Assembly: GCA_913060565.1 (NCBI GenBank)
Contig: CAJXRU010000004.1
Location: forward strand, 1 to 64,000
Direction: 5' to 3'
Source of the DNA: an uncultured Gammaproteobacteria bacterium
GTDB lineage: Bacteria; Pseudomonadota; Gammaproteobacteria; Enterobacterales; Psychrobiaceae
Length of the DNA stretch: 64,000 bases
Below the pieces are notes generated by a model that worked only from the letters and a program-made list of their open reading frames with translations, had not been told where the DNA came from and made no database searches. This document shows, one piece after another, positions 27,390 through 36,548 of the stretch (within the stretch, counting starts at the first letter, position 1; the number at the start of each line of letters is the position of its first letter). A program made the translations under genes and the position numbers.

Positions 27390-29468
27390 TTAATCTTTCA
27401 ATTCCAAATACTTTACTGACACTTTATCTAACTCCGTCAATGGGCGATTAAACTCAATTAACGCTGACTGCGGTATTAGTTCATTATCAATAGGTGTCTT
27501 GCCAACAGGGGTAAAAGCACTATTCCATTGAATAAAAGACAAATCATCAACAAATACCCTATTAGCAATCTCTAATTGATTTCTAAACTCAACGATAAAG
27601 CGAACCCCTCGATAGCCAACGCGTGGCGAGTTAAATGGCGCAGAAAGTCTTTGCCACCCTTTTGAGTCACTAAGTTCGAATGATTTAATTAAATGTTTTG
27701 TGCCTTTATTTAACGCATCATTTAATTTATCTTTCTTCTTCCTGCCCTGCCAATAGACATTAACTTGTGTTGCGCCAGTTACATTCACTGCCAAATCAAC
27801 TGTCATGGGATTACCACCGTTGTAGACTCTTGCAAAATTAGTCATCGACAATGTTTCGGAGCCTTTCGGACTTATCACAGATGTTAATGAACTGAGTCCC
27901 GAATTTGCTTTTAATTGAGTCAACGAAAAATGACTACTATCAGTATTCCAACCGCGCTCTGCACTATCAAATAAATTAAACGATTCCAGAGTAGAACCGT
28001 TCGTTAATCGCGTGCCAACGCGATAAGATAATGACTTATCATTTGACGATATTTTGTTAAATAGTTGAGTATGATGAGAAGCCGATAACTCGACGATTTG
28101 TTGATTAGCTTCAACAATTAGCTCTGAGCTCCTTTGGGCAAACGAATCATTTGATTTAGGAAGAATAACGGCATGTCCACCAGAAAAAGTAACATGTGTG
28201 CCACGCTTTCTTGAAAGTGTCTGTACGCGTTTTAATAACTTAGCACGTTGCTCCCCAGTTGCTGGGGTCGGCTGATAACCCTTTAAGTAAACAGGAACAA
28301 CTTCAGCGCGATGAAATGTTTCACCGTCCATCCATACGTTTAGCACAAAAGAATGTGGCGTGGCGTAAAAGTACTGGTCAAATATAAAATTGCCTAGCGA
28401 GTAAGCAATAAGCTTTCCTTTATAAACCTCAAAGCCTTGTGTAACGTGGGGATGATGCGCGATAGCCAGATCCGCTCCGGCATCAATAGCTGACTTTAAT
28501 CGTTGTTCAGTCATCACCGTCGGCTCACTTTCGTACTCTTGGCTGCCATGATATTGCACGACTACAGCTCGTCCTTGTTTACTCTCTTTGGTTACCCCCG
28601 AAACGATATTTTTCTCTGAGCCAAAGGCTGCACCGCCTTTATTCATTGCAGCGGTTTGATTGGGTGAAAAGCCCCCTTCCCAACCAACATAACCCAACAT
28701 CGAAAATGGTGTTTTATTGAGTGTAACTTGATGGGCGGACAACGCTTGTTTTTCATTAAGACCAGCGCCAGAAAAACCTAATCCACTACGTTTAAGTGCG
28801 TCTAATGTTGAAATTAGTCCTTCATCTAAAAAATCATACGTGTGATTATTGCCAAGTGTTACATAATCGATTCCCGCCCATTTTAAAGCGCTTAATGTTT
28901 CCAGCGGTGAGAAAAAAACAACCGACTTTGGTGCTTTTTTTTCTGGTCGTTCATGGGATATTTGTGTTTCTAAGTTGACTGCTGCGTAATCTGCTATTGA
29001 TAAATAAGGTTTAACTTGACGAGTAATAAACTTAGTATCTTGCGCTTTACTTTGCCGGTGAATCAATACTGGATTATTAAACTTAGGCTTACTAAATCGG
29101 CGTCCCATCATGACGTCACCGCCAAACGAGAGCATGACCCGCCCATCTATTTTCTCAACTAAAGCAATTGACCTAATTTGTTTTTCAGAGGTTAGTTGAG
29201 CGCTAAGCTCAAAATCACTAAATGACTGTATTGCAGTGTAATAACCTCGCTTACTAAATTTGAATTGATAAACGGGTTGTTGGTTTGCTGATAATCTAAA
29301 TTCACCACGTTTGTTTGTGTAAACAGCTTTCTGGTTAATGGAGATTTTCACATCAGATAAATAGTTATTTTTTTCGTCGGTGATGTGACCAACAAATACC
29401 ACGTCTTTTGCATGCAAAGCATTAACACTTTGCAACAACAATATGGCAATCAAGGAAATTAATCTCAT
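27390..29468 (-). CDS. Secreted CapA-family (PGA_cap) protein
   Basis: This 692-residue secreted protein has a signal peptide ending near ALHA (residue 20), a carboxypeptidase-regulatory-like beta domain (about 21-100), a CapA/PGA_cap calcineurin-like domain (about 111-400) and a C-terminal beta-sandwich region (about 500-690) that may bind a ligand. The core shows FGGDVMMGRR, the N/E pair VNLET, LGNNHTYDF, AHHPHVTQGFE and SLGNFIFDQ, so metal-ligand residues look intact. CapA proteins take part in poly-gamma-glutamate capsule export, but the synthesis partners CapB and CapC are absent here. A LysR box identical in type to those of the D-glutamate genes lies 91 bases upstream. A role in handling gamma-glutamyl polymer or peptides outside the cytoplasm is therefore plausible but inferred. 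Confidence 0.82.
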   Translation of the reverse strand: MRLISLIAILLLQSVNALHAKDVVFVGHITDEKNNYLSDVKISINQKAVYTNKRGEFRLSANQQPVYQFKFSKRGYYTAIQSFSDFELSAQLTSEKQIRSIALVEKIDGRVMLSFGGDVMMGRRFSKPKFNNPVLIHRQSKAQDTKFITRQVKPYLSIADYAAVNLETQISHERPEKKAPKSVVFFSPLETLSALKWAGIDYVTLGNNHTYDFLDEGLISTLDALKRSGLGFSGAGLNEKQALSAHQVTLNKTPFSMLGYVGWEGGFSPNQTAAMNKGGAAFGSEKNIVSGVTKESKQGRAVVVQYHGSQEYESEPTVMTEQRLKSAIDAGADLAIAHHPHVTQGFEVYKGKLIAYSLGNFIFDQYFYATPHSFVLNVWMDGETFHRAEVVPVYLKGYQPTPATGEQRAKLLKRVQTLSRKRGTHVTFSGGHAVILPKSNDSFAQRSSELIVEANQQIVELSASHHTQLFNKISSNDKSLSYRVGTRLTNGSTLESFNLFDSAERGWNTDSSHFSLTQLKANSGLSSLTSVISPKGSETLSMTNFARVYNGGNPMTVDLAVNVTGATQVNVYWQGRKKKDKLNDALNKGTKHLIKSFELSDSKGWQRLSAPFNSPRVGYRGVRFIVEFRNQLEIANRVFVDDLSFIQWNSAFTPVGKTPIDNELIPQSALIEFNRPLTELDKVSVKYLELKD

Positions 29469-29558
29469 GAAAGTGCTCTCTTTTTATAATTGATAGGAAT
29501 CCAGATTCGACCCTAACACCCCAGCAAGACAACAACTAATTCCCAAACAACCGAGAAG

Positions 29559-29575
29559 TATAACTTCAAGTTATA
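29559..29575. promoter_or_regulatory. LysR-type T-N11-A operator, site 3
   Basis: TATAACTT-C-AAGTTATA is a perfect 8-bp inverted repeat, 91 bases before the capA-like gene. It shares TATAAC-N5-GTTATA with sites 1 and 2. It could also serve ycgN on no known grounds; orientation and distance favour the capA-like gene. Confidence 0.6.
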
Positions 29576-29620
29576 GGTAAGCACATGTAATACCAATTGA
29601 TAAAGATGTCTAGCTTATAT

Positions 29621-30070
29621 TTACGGCTCAAACTTCAATGGCCAGTACACGACATGATCTTCTAAATCGCCGGCTTTCTTCTCACTAATCACCTTCCCAC
29701 GGACAGACTGTCCGAGACGATGCATTTCTTTTGCGCTGCCAACATTTAGCGGGTGCCAACTCGGTAGTTCTTTACCTTCATCTAGTAAGCGGTAGGCACA
29801 ACTGGCAGGAAGCCAGCTAAAGCTATCTCGATTTTCTAAGGTAACTTTGAAACAATCTGGCACTTTTTTAAAGCGATTAGGGTAATCACTACATTGACAA
29901 GACTTCGTATTGAGTAATTGACACGCAACATTAGTGAAGAATAACTCCTCTGTTTCATCATCAATTACTTTATTAAGACAACATTTACCACAACCATCGC
30001 AAAGCTGTTCCCATTCTTGGTCGCTCATTTGCGATAAAGATTTTTCTTTCCAAAACTCGTGCTGTGCCAT
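29621..30070 (-). CDS. ycgN: YcgN family cysteine-cluster protein (UPF0260)
   Basis: This is a 149-residue cytoplasmic protein with the cysteine pattern CDGCGKCC near residues 24-31 and further cysteines near 51, 58, 60 and 73, suggesting zinc or Fe-S binding (CxxCxxCC family). The function is unknown. Length and sequence match E. coli YcgN. It lies on the minus strand near ycgL and the min genes, as in E. coli and many relatives. Confidence 0.9.
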   Translation of the reverse strand: MAQHEFWKEKSLSQMSDQEWEQLCDGCGKCCLNKVIDDETEELFFTNVACQLLNTKSCQCSDYPNRFKKVPDCFKVTLENRDSFSWLPASCAYRLLDEGKELPSWHPLNVGSAKEMHRLGQSVRGKVISEKKAGDLEDHVVYWPLKFEP

Positions 30071-30155
30071 AGGTTACTTCTTACCAACTGAAAAAGGCAT
30101 TATACCAAACCATGAGTCAGTGTGGGCACGTGATACAAATTATATCGGACTTATG

Positions 30156-31133
30156 TTATTTAATCGGCGGGTACTTTATGCGGTTAGACAAATAACCAAC
30201 AGCAATGGCGTTATACATTGAATCAGTTAATGCTAATAGATGTTCGAAATTATGATAGGTCAAATAAACACGGCCTTTAATACCGTCAGGTGCAACCAAC
30301 TTTGCCGTTAATGTAGCATTAGGTAATGCGCGATTATCAAAGCGAGTAAGACCAAGCGCTTTCCATTGCGATAATGATTTGTACTCGCCCTTCTCTAGCA
30401 TTGAACTATCAAACTCTTTCGGCAATTTAACTTGGCGGCCCCACGTATACTTCTCTTGCCAGCCAAAGTTTTCTAACAGTTTCGCGGTTGTAGCAAAGCT
30501 ATCATCCACCGAATGCCAAATATCAACTTTTCCGTCTTGATTATAGTCTTGGTAACTACTTAGATACTGACTCGAATCGATGTTGAACAAACCTACTTTG
30601 CCAGTCCAATTACTTTTGATTTCAGCAACGCCAAGTGCTGGCGTATTCAATAAATCAATCGTGGCTTTAATCTCTTGCTCATATGAAGCTTGTTGCTGAT
30701 TAGCATAAGCTAATGAACTTAATACACTTAATGCATTATACCCATCAACGCTGTCAGAAAAATCATTAGCAACTCCCCACAGTGCAACTAAAAAGCGAGG
30801 CTGTATGTGGTATTTCTTTTCCATTTCTTTAAGCAATGGTAAGTGTTCTTTATATAAAGCGCGTGCTTTACTGACGCGCTCTTCATTAACGAGACGAGGA
30901 AGGAAGGTATCTAAAGTTTTAACTTTATTACGCTGGCGCTGTTGAACAACCACCGCTTTTTTAAACAGCTTAATCGAATTAAACGCTTCTTTTGTTTCAT
31001 TGGCATCAGCGCCCTTTTCAACTAAGGTTTTTTCAAGCTGTTTAACGTATTGATAGAAAGACAATTCTGGCTGCGCACTCACAGAAAACACGGCACTAAT
31101 AGCAAAGGTGAACGCTGCAATTCGAGCAATCAT
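30156..31133 (-). CDS. MltB-like lytic transglycosylase homologue lacking the catalytic Glu
   Basis: This is a 325-residue periplasmic protein with a signal peptide ending at VSAQ (about residue 20). It aligns by eye with the MltB/SLT_2 lytic transglycosylases: PRFLVALWGV, ALSVLSSLAYA, and DYNQDGKVDIWHSVDDSFATTA (the last given in two parts, DYNQDGKVDIW and HSVDDSFATTA), which matches the D-G-D-x-D-IW calcium-like loop. In active enzymes the first motif reads WGVE; here it is WGVA, with Ala122 encoded by GCT at 30768-30770. The expected QFMPSSY is also altered (GLFNIDSSQYL). It is therefore probably inactive as a transglycosylase and may bind peptidoglycan or regulate another enzyme. It is 18 bases from ycgL, beside minCDE. 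Confidence 0.82.
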   Translation of the reverse strand: MIARIAAFTFAISAVFSVSAQPELSFYQYVKQLEKTLVEKGADANETKEAFNSIKLFKKAVVVQQRQRNKVKTLDTFLPRLVNEERVSKARALYKEHLPLLKEMEKKYHIQPRFLVALWGVANDFSDSVDGYNALSVLSSLAYANQQQASYEQEIKATIDLLNTPALGVAEIKSNWTGKVGLFNIDSSQYLSSYQDYNQDGKVDIWHSVDDSFATTAKLLENFGWQEKYTWGRQVKLPKEFDSSMLEKGEYKSLSQWKALGLTRFDNRALPNATLTAKLVAPDGIKGRVYLTYHNFEHLLALTDSMYNAIAVGYLSNRIKYPPIK

Positions 31134-31151
31134 AATTATCTTCCTAACTTA

Positions 31152-31424
31152 TTATTTTTTCTCTTGATTTTGTTTAAATTCTTTCAATAAGTCAACTTCT
31201 GGTGGCGGCATTTGTAAATAAAATCCTTGTTCACGAATTTTTGCCATCACTTTATCTTTATCTGCCATCGCTAAATCACGTTTTGTTAACGGTACAAGCA
31301 TCACAAACTTAGCTTTTCCAAAGGTTTCTAACAACTGCTTTGGCACCGGTGAAAAATCGTCTCTTTTGGCAATATAGAGATAGGTATCTGCTTTTTTCGA
31401 ACTTTTATAAACGGCAACAATCAT
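31152..31424 (-). CDS. ycgL: YcgL domain protein
   Basis: This is a 90-residue protein of the YcgL family (DUF709), conserved next to minCDE in gammaproteobacteria. Diagnostic parts are MIVAVYKSSKK, DTYLYIAKRDDFSPVP and GFYLQMPPPEVDLL. The structure of the E. coli protein is known but its role is not. It is divergent from minC and leads a unit with the MltB-like gene. Confidence 0.92.
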   Translation of the reverse strand: MIVAVYKSSKKADTYLYIAKRDDFSPVPKQLLETFGKAKFVMLVPLTKRDLAMADKDKVMAKIREQGFYLQMPPPEVDLLKEFKQNQEKK

Positions 31425-31529
31425 GGGACTTTAAAAACCTGTACTGACAACTTGATAACTAATAAGCGAGAATATAACATGAGCCTCTGTAAAACATAAA
31501 TTGTTTGTAACTTTTTGGGATTTCTATCA

Positions 31530-32264
31530 ATGCCGACCACCAGTGCCGAATTAAAAGGCAGCCTGTTCCCACTCTCTATTCTTGTATTAGAAGACAATGA
31601 TTTAGACAAACTGCAACAACAACTCGACAATAAGCTAAAACAAGCACCGGCCTTCTTTTTTCGTGCGCCTTTAGTTGTTAATATTGAACAAGTTAGTGAA
31701 GAAGACATCGACTTTTTAGCCTTAAAGCAAGCAATTGAAGCCAAAGACTTTATTTGTGTTGGTGTTTGTAATGGTTCAACTGACCAAAAGAAACAAGCGC
31801 GCATTGCTGGGCTTGCTACACTTCAACCGCCAAAAGCAACTGAAGCACGAGCAAAACCGACACTAAAGAATGCACCTGCCCCTCAAGCAGCAGAAGAAAA
31901 GCCAGTAGTAACGCAAGCGCCGTTAAAAGCACCAGACATGATAGTGCGCCAAAATGTACGGTCAGGTCAGCAAATTTATGCCAAAAATGCCGATCTTATC
32001 GTTGTAGGCTCTGTTGGTAATGGCGCAGAAGTTATTGCAGATGGCAGCATTCATATTTATGGCAAGCTACGCGGCAGAGCATTGGCAGGCGCCAGTGGTA
32101 ATAAAGGCAGTTCTATTTTCTGCCAATCACTGGAAGCCGAATTAGTATCAGTTGCTGGAAATTACTGGGTCAGTGACGCCATTGAGAAATCACTCTGGCA
32201 ACAATCCGGTATCGTAAAATTAGACCAAGAGCAGCTCACCATTGAGCCGCTTTTGGACGCATAA
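31530..32264 (+). CDS. minC: Septum site-determining protein MinC
   Basis: This inhibitor of FtsZ ring assembly at the poles is recruited to the membrane by MinD. It has about 244 residues with an N-terminal FtsZ-blocking domain (about 1-100, ELKGSLFPLSILVLED) and a C-terminal beta-helix domain that dimerises and binds MinD (about 140-240, VRSGQQIYAKNADLIVVG). The ATG at 31530 gives the conserved N-terminus; a TTG at 31515 is a weaker alternative. It leads the minCDE operon. Confidence 0.95.
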   Translation: MPTTSAELKGSLFPLSILVLEDNDLDKLQQQLDNKLKQAPAFFFRAPLVVNIEQVSEEDIDFLALKQAIEAKDFICVGVCNGSTDQKKQARIAGLATLQPPKATEARAKPTLKNAPAPQAAEEKPVVTQAPLKAPDMIVRQNVRSGQQIYAKNADLIVVGSVGNGAEVIADGSIHIYGKLRGRALAGASGNKGSSIFCQSLEAELVSVAGNYWVSDAIEKSLWQQSGIVKLDQEQLTIEPLLDA

Positions 32265-32283
32265 TCTATTAAAGGAAGAGAAC

Positions 32284-33096
32284 ATGTCTCAAGTAATCGT
32301 TGTTACATCAGGTAAAGGCGGTGTAGGTAAAACAACGTCAAGTGCTGCTATCGGCACAGGTCTAGCGCTAAAGGGTAACAAAACCGTTATCATCGACTTT
32401 GATATTGGTTTACGAAACCTAGATTTAATTATGGGCTGTGAGCGTCGCGTTGTGTACGATTTTGTAAACCTCATTAATGGTGAAGCAAACCTAAACCAAA
32501 CACTAATCAAAGATAAGCGCGTTGATAATTTATTTATTTTGCCAGCATCGCAAACCCGCGACAAAGACGCCCTGACGAAAGAAGGCGTTGGTAAAGTCAT
32601 TGAAGAATTAAAAGAATCTTTTGATTACATTGTTTGTGATTCTCCAGCAGGTATTGAAGCTGGTGCAATGATGGCGTTGTATTACGCTGACCAAGCGGTG
32701 ATTACGACTAACCCTGAAGTATCATCAGTGCGTGATTCTGACCGTATCTTAGGTATATTACAATCTAAATCATTACGTGCAGAGCAAGGTTTAGAGCCTA
32801 TTAAAGAACACCTATTAGTCACTCGTTACAACCCAACGCGTGTCGATGAAGGCGAAATGCTAAGCGTTGAAGACATTGTTGATATTCTTGCCATCAAATT
32901 AGTTGGCGTTATCCCTGAGTCTCAAGCAGTATTAAAAGCGTCTAATTCAGGTGAACCCGTTATTCTAGATAGCGAAAGCGATGCAGGCCAAGCCTACAAC
33001 GACACGATTGAGCGTCTAATGGGTCAAGAAGTTGAGTTTAGATTCTTAACAAAAGAGAAAAAAGGTTTCTTAAAGCGTATTTTTGGAGGTAAGTAA
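32284..33096 (+). CDS. minD: Septum site-determining ATPase MinD
   Basis: This membrane-cycling ATPase of the ParA/MinD family carries MinC and oscillates with MinE to place the division septum. It has 270 residues. The deviant Walker A motif KGGVGKTT is near residue 11, and Walker B-like [11 protein letters not shown] near 118. The C-terminal amphipathic membrane-targeting helix is [13 protein letters not shown]. The ATG at 32284, preceded by AAGGAAGAG, gives the standard start [13 protein letters not shown]. The stop codon shares one base with the minE start (TAATG). Confidence 0.97.
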   Translation: MSQVIVVTSGKGGVGKTTSSAAIGTGLALKGNKTVIIDFDIGLRNLDLIMGCERRVVYDFVNLINGEANLNQTLIKDKRVDNLFILPASQTRDKDALTKEGVGKVIEELKESFDYIVCDSPAGIEAGAMMALYYADQAVITTNPEVSSVRDSDRILGILQSKSLRAEQGLEPIKEHLLVTRYNPTRVDEGEMLSVEDIVDILAIKLVGVIPESQAVLKASNSGEPVILDSESDAGQAYNDTIERLMGQEVEFRFLTKEKKGFLKRIFGGK

Positions 33097-33347
33097 TGGC
33101 CTTACTCGATTATTTTCGTAGTGATAAAAAGACGACAGCTTCGTTAGCAAAAGAGCGTTTACAAATTATTGTTGCGCACGAACGAAACGATCGTAAAAGC
33201 CCTGATTATTTGCCACAACTCAAGCAAGACATTCTTAATGTGATTGCTAAATATGTGCAAATATCTGAGGAGCAAGTCAGTGTTGAAGTAGATCAATCAG
33301 ACGACTTAGCCGTATTAGAGCTAAATGTTACCTTGCCTGATAAATAG
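33096..33347 (+). CDS. minE: Cell division topological specificity factor MinE
   Basis: This 83-residue protein drives MinD off the membrane and confines MinCD to the cell poles. The N-terminal MinD-interacting helix ([26 protein letters not shown]) and the C-terminal dimerisation domain ([19 protein letters not shown]) are complete. GGAGG six bases before the ATG is within the end of minD, and the start overlaps the minD stop by one base. It is last in the operon. Confidence 0.97.
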   Translation: MALLDYFRSDKKTTASLAKERLQIIVAHERNDRKSPDYLPQLKQDILNVIAKYVQISEEQVSVEVDQSDDLAVLELNVTLPDK

Positions 33348-33366
33348 CAATTTGTTTAGTAAAAAT

Positions 33367-33400
33367 AAAAATGCCAGTCTATAAATGTACTGGCATTTTT
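33367..33400. terminator. Bidirectional terminator between minE and rnd
   Basis: AAAAATGCCAGT and ACTGGCATTTTT form a 12-bp stem with a 10-base loop. T-runs follow on both strands, so it can end minCDE and, 88 bases beyond its stop, rnd. Confidence 0.85.
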
Positions 33401-33487
33401 TAAAATAGAAAAATTAAACTGTAGAAAGGAAACCAGCTCAACTAAACTGCTAAGATTAAACTATTCCAATTAATAAACAAACATCAC

Positions 33488-34603
33488 CTAAAGCAGTTTA
33501 ACCAATTGCTCCTCAACCAGCACTTTACGCCACCCAGAGCGTAACACTGGCACTTGGTCAGACTGTTCCCCTTCTGCTTTCCATAACTGCGTTAGTACTT
33601 CATGAATAAGCTTTTTAGAGGCAATCATTTCAGGGGGGATGTCATGCTTTTGTGCAACATCCGCGATAAGTGCTTTTATCGCCTTAAACTTTTGTTTGTA
33701 TTGTGGGTAATCAATCAAACGTGTGAGCGCTGGTGGCGGTGTTTTATTCGCTTTACCGGCAGCAACGGCAGCCAAAATGTCTTGGTGGTGACGTTTGATT
33801 ACCATAGGATGAAGAGATTCCATCCCGTACAATTGTGACTTAGATTGCGGCATTGCCTTAGCGATATTAAATAGCTCGTTATCTTTAACAACAAAACCTA
33901 ATGCCATATCTTTAGCAACTGCTTTGGCAAACCGCCATTCGCATAACTGTTGTAACGCGCTAAGTTGCACCGCATTGAGTTGCCATGCATTGCTTATATC
34001 TAAATACTTCTTCATTGGTGGGCGCACAACAGTACGGTTTGCCAAACGAGACGATTCTTCAAGGCAGATTTCAAGTCTATTAGCCTCTTCCACGCGCGCC
34101 AATAACGGCTGATAAAGTCTATATAGATAAATAACATCATTGGCTGCATAGCTAAGCTGGGCATCAGACAGTGGACGCTTCAACCAGTTGGTGCGCGACT
34201 CCCCTTTATCGAGTTCGATATCGCAAAATTCTTGTACGAGTTTTGCGTAACCTAAGCTAGAACCTAAACCAATTAAGGCCGCAGCAACTTGAGTGTCTAA
34301 TACTGGTGAGGGTACACATTGACCATTGTGCTTAAAAACTTCAAAGTCTTCACTGCCAGCATGAATGACTTTCATAATCGATTCATTGGTAAGCAATGCC
34401 CAAAATGCTGACAGGTCATCAATTGCCACAGGGTCGATTAACGCGAGTCTTTCACCATCAAATACTTGGATTAACCCTAATGCGGCGTGAAAAGTTCGCT
34501 CACGTACAAACTCTGTATCTATGGCTAATACAGCCGATGTTTGATAATGGTGGCATAATTGAACAAGCGCGGTTTGAGTATCGATATAAGCTGGTGTAAT
34601 CAC
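33488..34603 (-). CDS. rnd: Ribonuclease D
   Basis: This 3'-5' exoribonuclease trims tRNA and other stable RNA precursors. It has 371 residues. The DEDDy exonuclease motifs are visible: AIDTEFVRE (Exo I), VIHAGSEDFEVF (Exo II) and LSYAANDVIYLYRLY (Exo III), within the first 175 residues. An HRDC domain follows at about 210-290. The gene is downstream of fadD on the same strand and next to minE, recalling the fadD-rnd pair of E. coli. Confidence 0.95.
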   Translation of the reverse strand: MITPAYIDTQTALVQLCHHYQTSAVLAIDTEFVRERTFHAALGLIQVFDGERLALIDPVAIDDLSAFWALLTNESIMKVIHAGSEDFEVFKHNGQCVPSPVLDTQVAAALIGLGSSLGYAKLVQEFCDIELDKGESRTNWLKRPLSDAQLSYAANDVIYLYRLYQPLLARVEEANRLEICLEESSRLANRTVVRPPMKKYLDISNAWQLNAVQLSALQQLCEWRFAKAVAKDMALGFVVKDNELFNIAKAMPQSKSQLYGMESLHPMVIKRHHQDILAAVAAGKANKTPPPALTRLIDYPQYKQKFKAIKALIADVAQKHDIPPEMIASKKLIHEVLTQLWKAEGEQSDQVPVLRSGWRKVLVEEQLVKLL

Positions 34604-34638
34604 AAAGATTCCTAATGGATTAATGTTATTGCAGGCAC

Positions 34639-34663
34639 AAAAAAGCTAGCCCGAAGGCTAGCT
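34639..34663 (-). terminator. Rho-independent terminator of fadD
   Basis: On the minus strand AGCTAGCC and GGCTAGCT pair around TTCG and are followed by TTTTT, 36 bases after the fadD stop. It separates fadD from rnd. Confidence 0.88.
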
Positions 34664-34699
34664 ATTATAAACAATATTGAACGGCATTAAATATTTGAT

Positions 34700-36379
34700 T
34701 TATGCGGATTTAGCGATTTCTTCTTCTCTCAGTTCGCGACGAAGAATTTTACCGACATTGGTTTTTGGTAGTTCATCTCTAAACTCAATGAGTTTAGGCA
34801 CTTTATAGGCAGTTAATTGTTCACGACAATGGGCTTTTAGTGCTTTTTCATCAAGTGATTGGTCTTTCTTCACAACAAAAATCTTCACCACTTCCCCAGA
34901 TACCTCATGAGGAATGCCGATAGCGGCAACTTCTAATACGCCACTATGCATTGCACAAACATCTTCTATTTCATTAGGGAACACATTAAAACCTGAAACA
35001 ATAATCATGTCTTTTTGACGATCCACAATCTTACAGAAACCGTCTTCATCAATCGTGGCAATATCGCCAGTACCAAACCATTCGCCATCCATCACTTTCG
35101 CGGTTTCTTCTGGCTTATTGTAATAACCCATCATTACCTGAGGGCCTTTCACTTGTAATTCGCCTGGCTCATTAAACCCTTTTTCAACGCCATCATCACC
35201 CATGATTCGAACTAAAGTTGATGAACAAGGTAATCCGATTGTGCCGTTAAAACCTTGACTGTTATGCGGTGCAACCGTCACTAATGGACAACATTCAGTT
35301 AAGCCATAACCTTCTAATAAGTGAACACCGGTTACTTCTTTCCACTGTTGTGCGACAGCACGTTGCACTGCCATACCACCACCGAGTGTTAACTTTAATG
35401 AGCTAAAATCGAGTTCTTTAAACGCCGCATTATTTAGTAATGCATTAAACAATGTATTTACGCCAGTAATTGCCGTGAATTTAACACTTGATAAGTCTTT
35501 GATGAATGCAGGGATGTCACGAGGATTAGTGATTAATAAGTTTTTCGCACCAAACTTCATAAACAGTAGACAATTAGCCGTTAATGCAAAGATATGATAC
35601 AGCGGTAATGCGGTAACTATTAGCTCCTTTCCATCCGTTAATTGTGTCCCATAGGCCGCTGAGGCTTGTTCTAAGTTAGCCACCATATTGCGGTGGCTTA
35701 ACATAGCGCCTTTCGCTAACCCTGTTGTTCCACCGGTATATTGAAGGTATGCCAGATCATCACCAGAGATTTTCGGTTTTTGATAACTCAGCTGCGCGCC
35801 ACGGCTTAATACGTCGCGATAGCTAATAGCTGACGGTAGGTTAAAACTCGGCACCATTTTTTTAATGTATTTAACGACAAAGTTAACAATGGTACGTTTA
35901 ATGGCAGGAAATTGGTCGCCGAGATTTGTCACTATGACATGTTCCAGTTGTGGTGTTTCAGCAACAACTTTCTCAACGGTATCAGCAAAGTTACTGAGAA
36001 CTACAAGGGCTTTTGCACCTGAATCATTCAACTGATGCTTTAATTCACGCGGTGTATATAACGGGTTTACATTAACGACAACTAAGCCCGCACGTAAGGC
36101 GCCAAACATAGCAACAGGATACTGGAGTAGGTTAGGCATCATGATGCCAATGCGATCTCCTGCCTTTAGCTTAAGCTCGTGCTGACAGTAGGCAGCAAAG
36201 TCTTTACTTAATCTATCTAACGTTGCATAGGTCATGTCATGAGACATATTGGTAAATGCAACATTTTGTGGGAAGCGTTCGATACTTTCTTCAAATACTT
36301 CAACAAGAGATTGATAACGCTCAGGGTTTATTTCCGCTACCACATCATCGGGATAACTTTTTAGCCAAACTTTTTCCAC
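34700..36379 (-). CDS. fadD: Long-chain fatty acyl-CoA ligase FadD
   Basis: This membrane-associated enzyme activates imported long-chain fatty acids to acyl-CoA for beta-oxidation. The acyl-CoA also acts as the signal read by FadR. It has 559 residues, close to E. coli FadD (561). AMP-binding motifs are [18 protein letters not shown] near 220, GYGLTECCP near 360 and the FACS signature region [17 protein letters not shown] to [12 protein letters not shown] near 430-460, with the catalytic C-terminal lysine in [11 protein letters not shown]. It is monocistronic. A palindrome TTAAACAGGTGTTTAA sits 64 bases upstream and resembles the binding site of the fatty-acid regulator PsrA. Confidence 0.95.
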   Translation of the reverse strand: MEKVWLKSYPDDVVAEINPERYQSLVEVFEESIERFPQNVAFTNMSHDMTYATLDRLSKDFAAYCQHELKLKAGDRIGIMMPNLLQYPVAMFGALRAGLVVVNVNPLYTPRELKHQLNDSGAKALVVLSNFADTVEKVVAETPQLEHVIVTNLGDQFPAIKRTIVNFVVKYIKKMVPSFNLPSAISYRDVLSRGAQLSYQKPKISGDDLAYLQYTGGTTGLAKGAMLSHRNMVANLEQASAAYGTQLTDGKELIVTALPLYHIFALTANCLLFMKFGAKNLLITNPRDIPAFIKDLSSVKFTAITGVNTLFNALLNNAAFKELDFSSLKLTLGGGMAVQRAVAQQWKEVTGVHLLEGYGLTECCPLVTVAPHNSQGFNGTIGLPCSSTLVRIMGDDGVEKGFNEPGELQVKGPQVMMGYYNKPEETAKVMDGEWFGTGDIATIDEDGFCKIVDRQKDMIIVSGFNVFPNEIEDVCAMHSGVLEVAAIGIPHEVSGEVVKIFVVKKDQSLDEKALKAHCREQLTAYKVPKLIEFRDELPKTNVGKILRRELREEEIAKSA

Positions 36380-36442
36380 AATTTCTCCTTACTAACACCA
36401 TGCATTATTTATTAATTGTTAGATTGCATGATTCATTATCTT

Positions 36443-36458
36443 TTAAACAGGTGTTTAA
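36443..36458. promoter_or_regulatory. PsrA-like palindrome upstream of fadD
   Basis: TTAAAC-AGGT-GTTTAA is a perfect 6-bp inverted repeat with AAAC-N4-GTTT core. This agrees with the described PsrA consensus (GAAAC, 2-4 bases, GTTTC). It is 64-79 bases before the fadD start. psrA is not in the window, so the link is inferred. Confidence 0.5.
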
Positions 36459-36548
36459 TGCTCCCACAACTGACGTCATTTTGAAAGTAAAATGTAGAGC
36501 TATTGCACTAGATATTAAATAGCTCACCTTTCAGTCGCATTATTTGCG

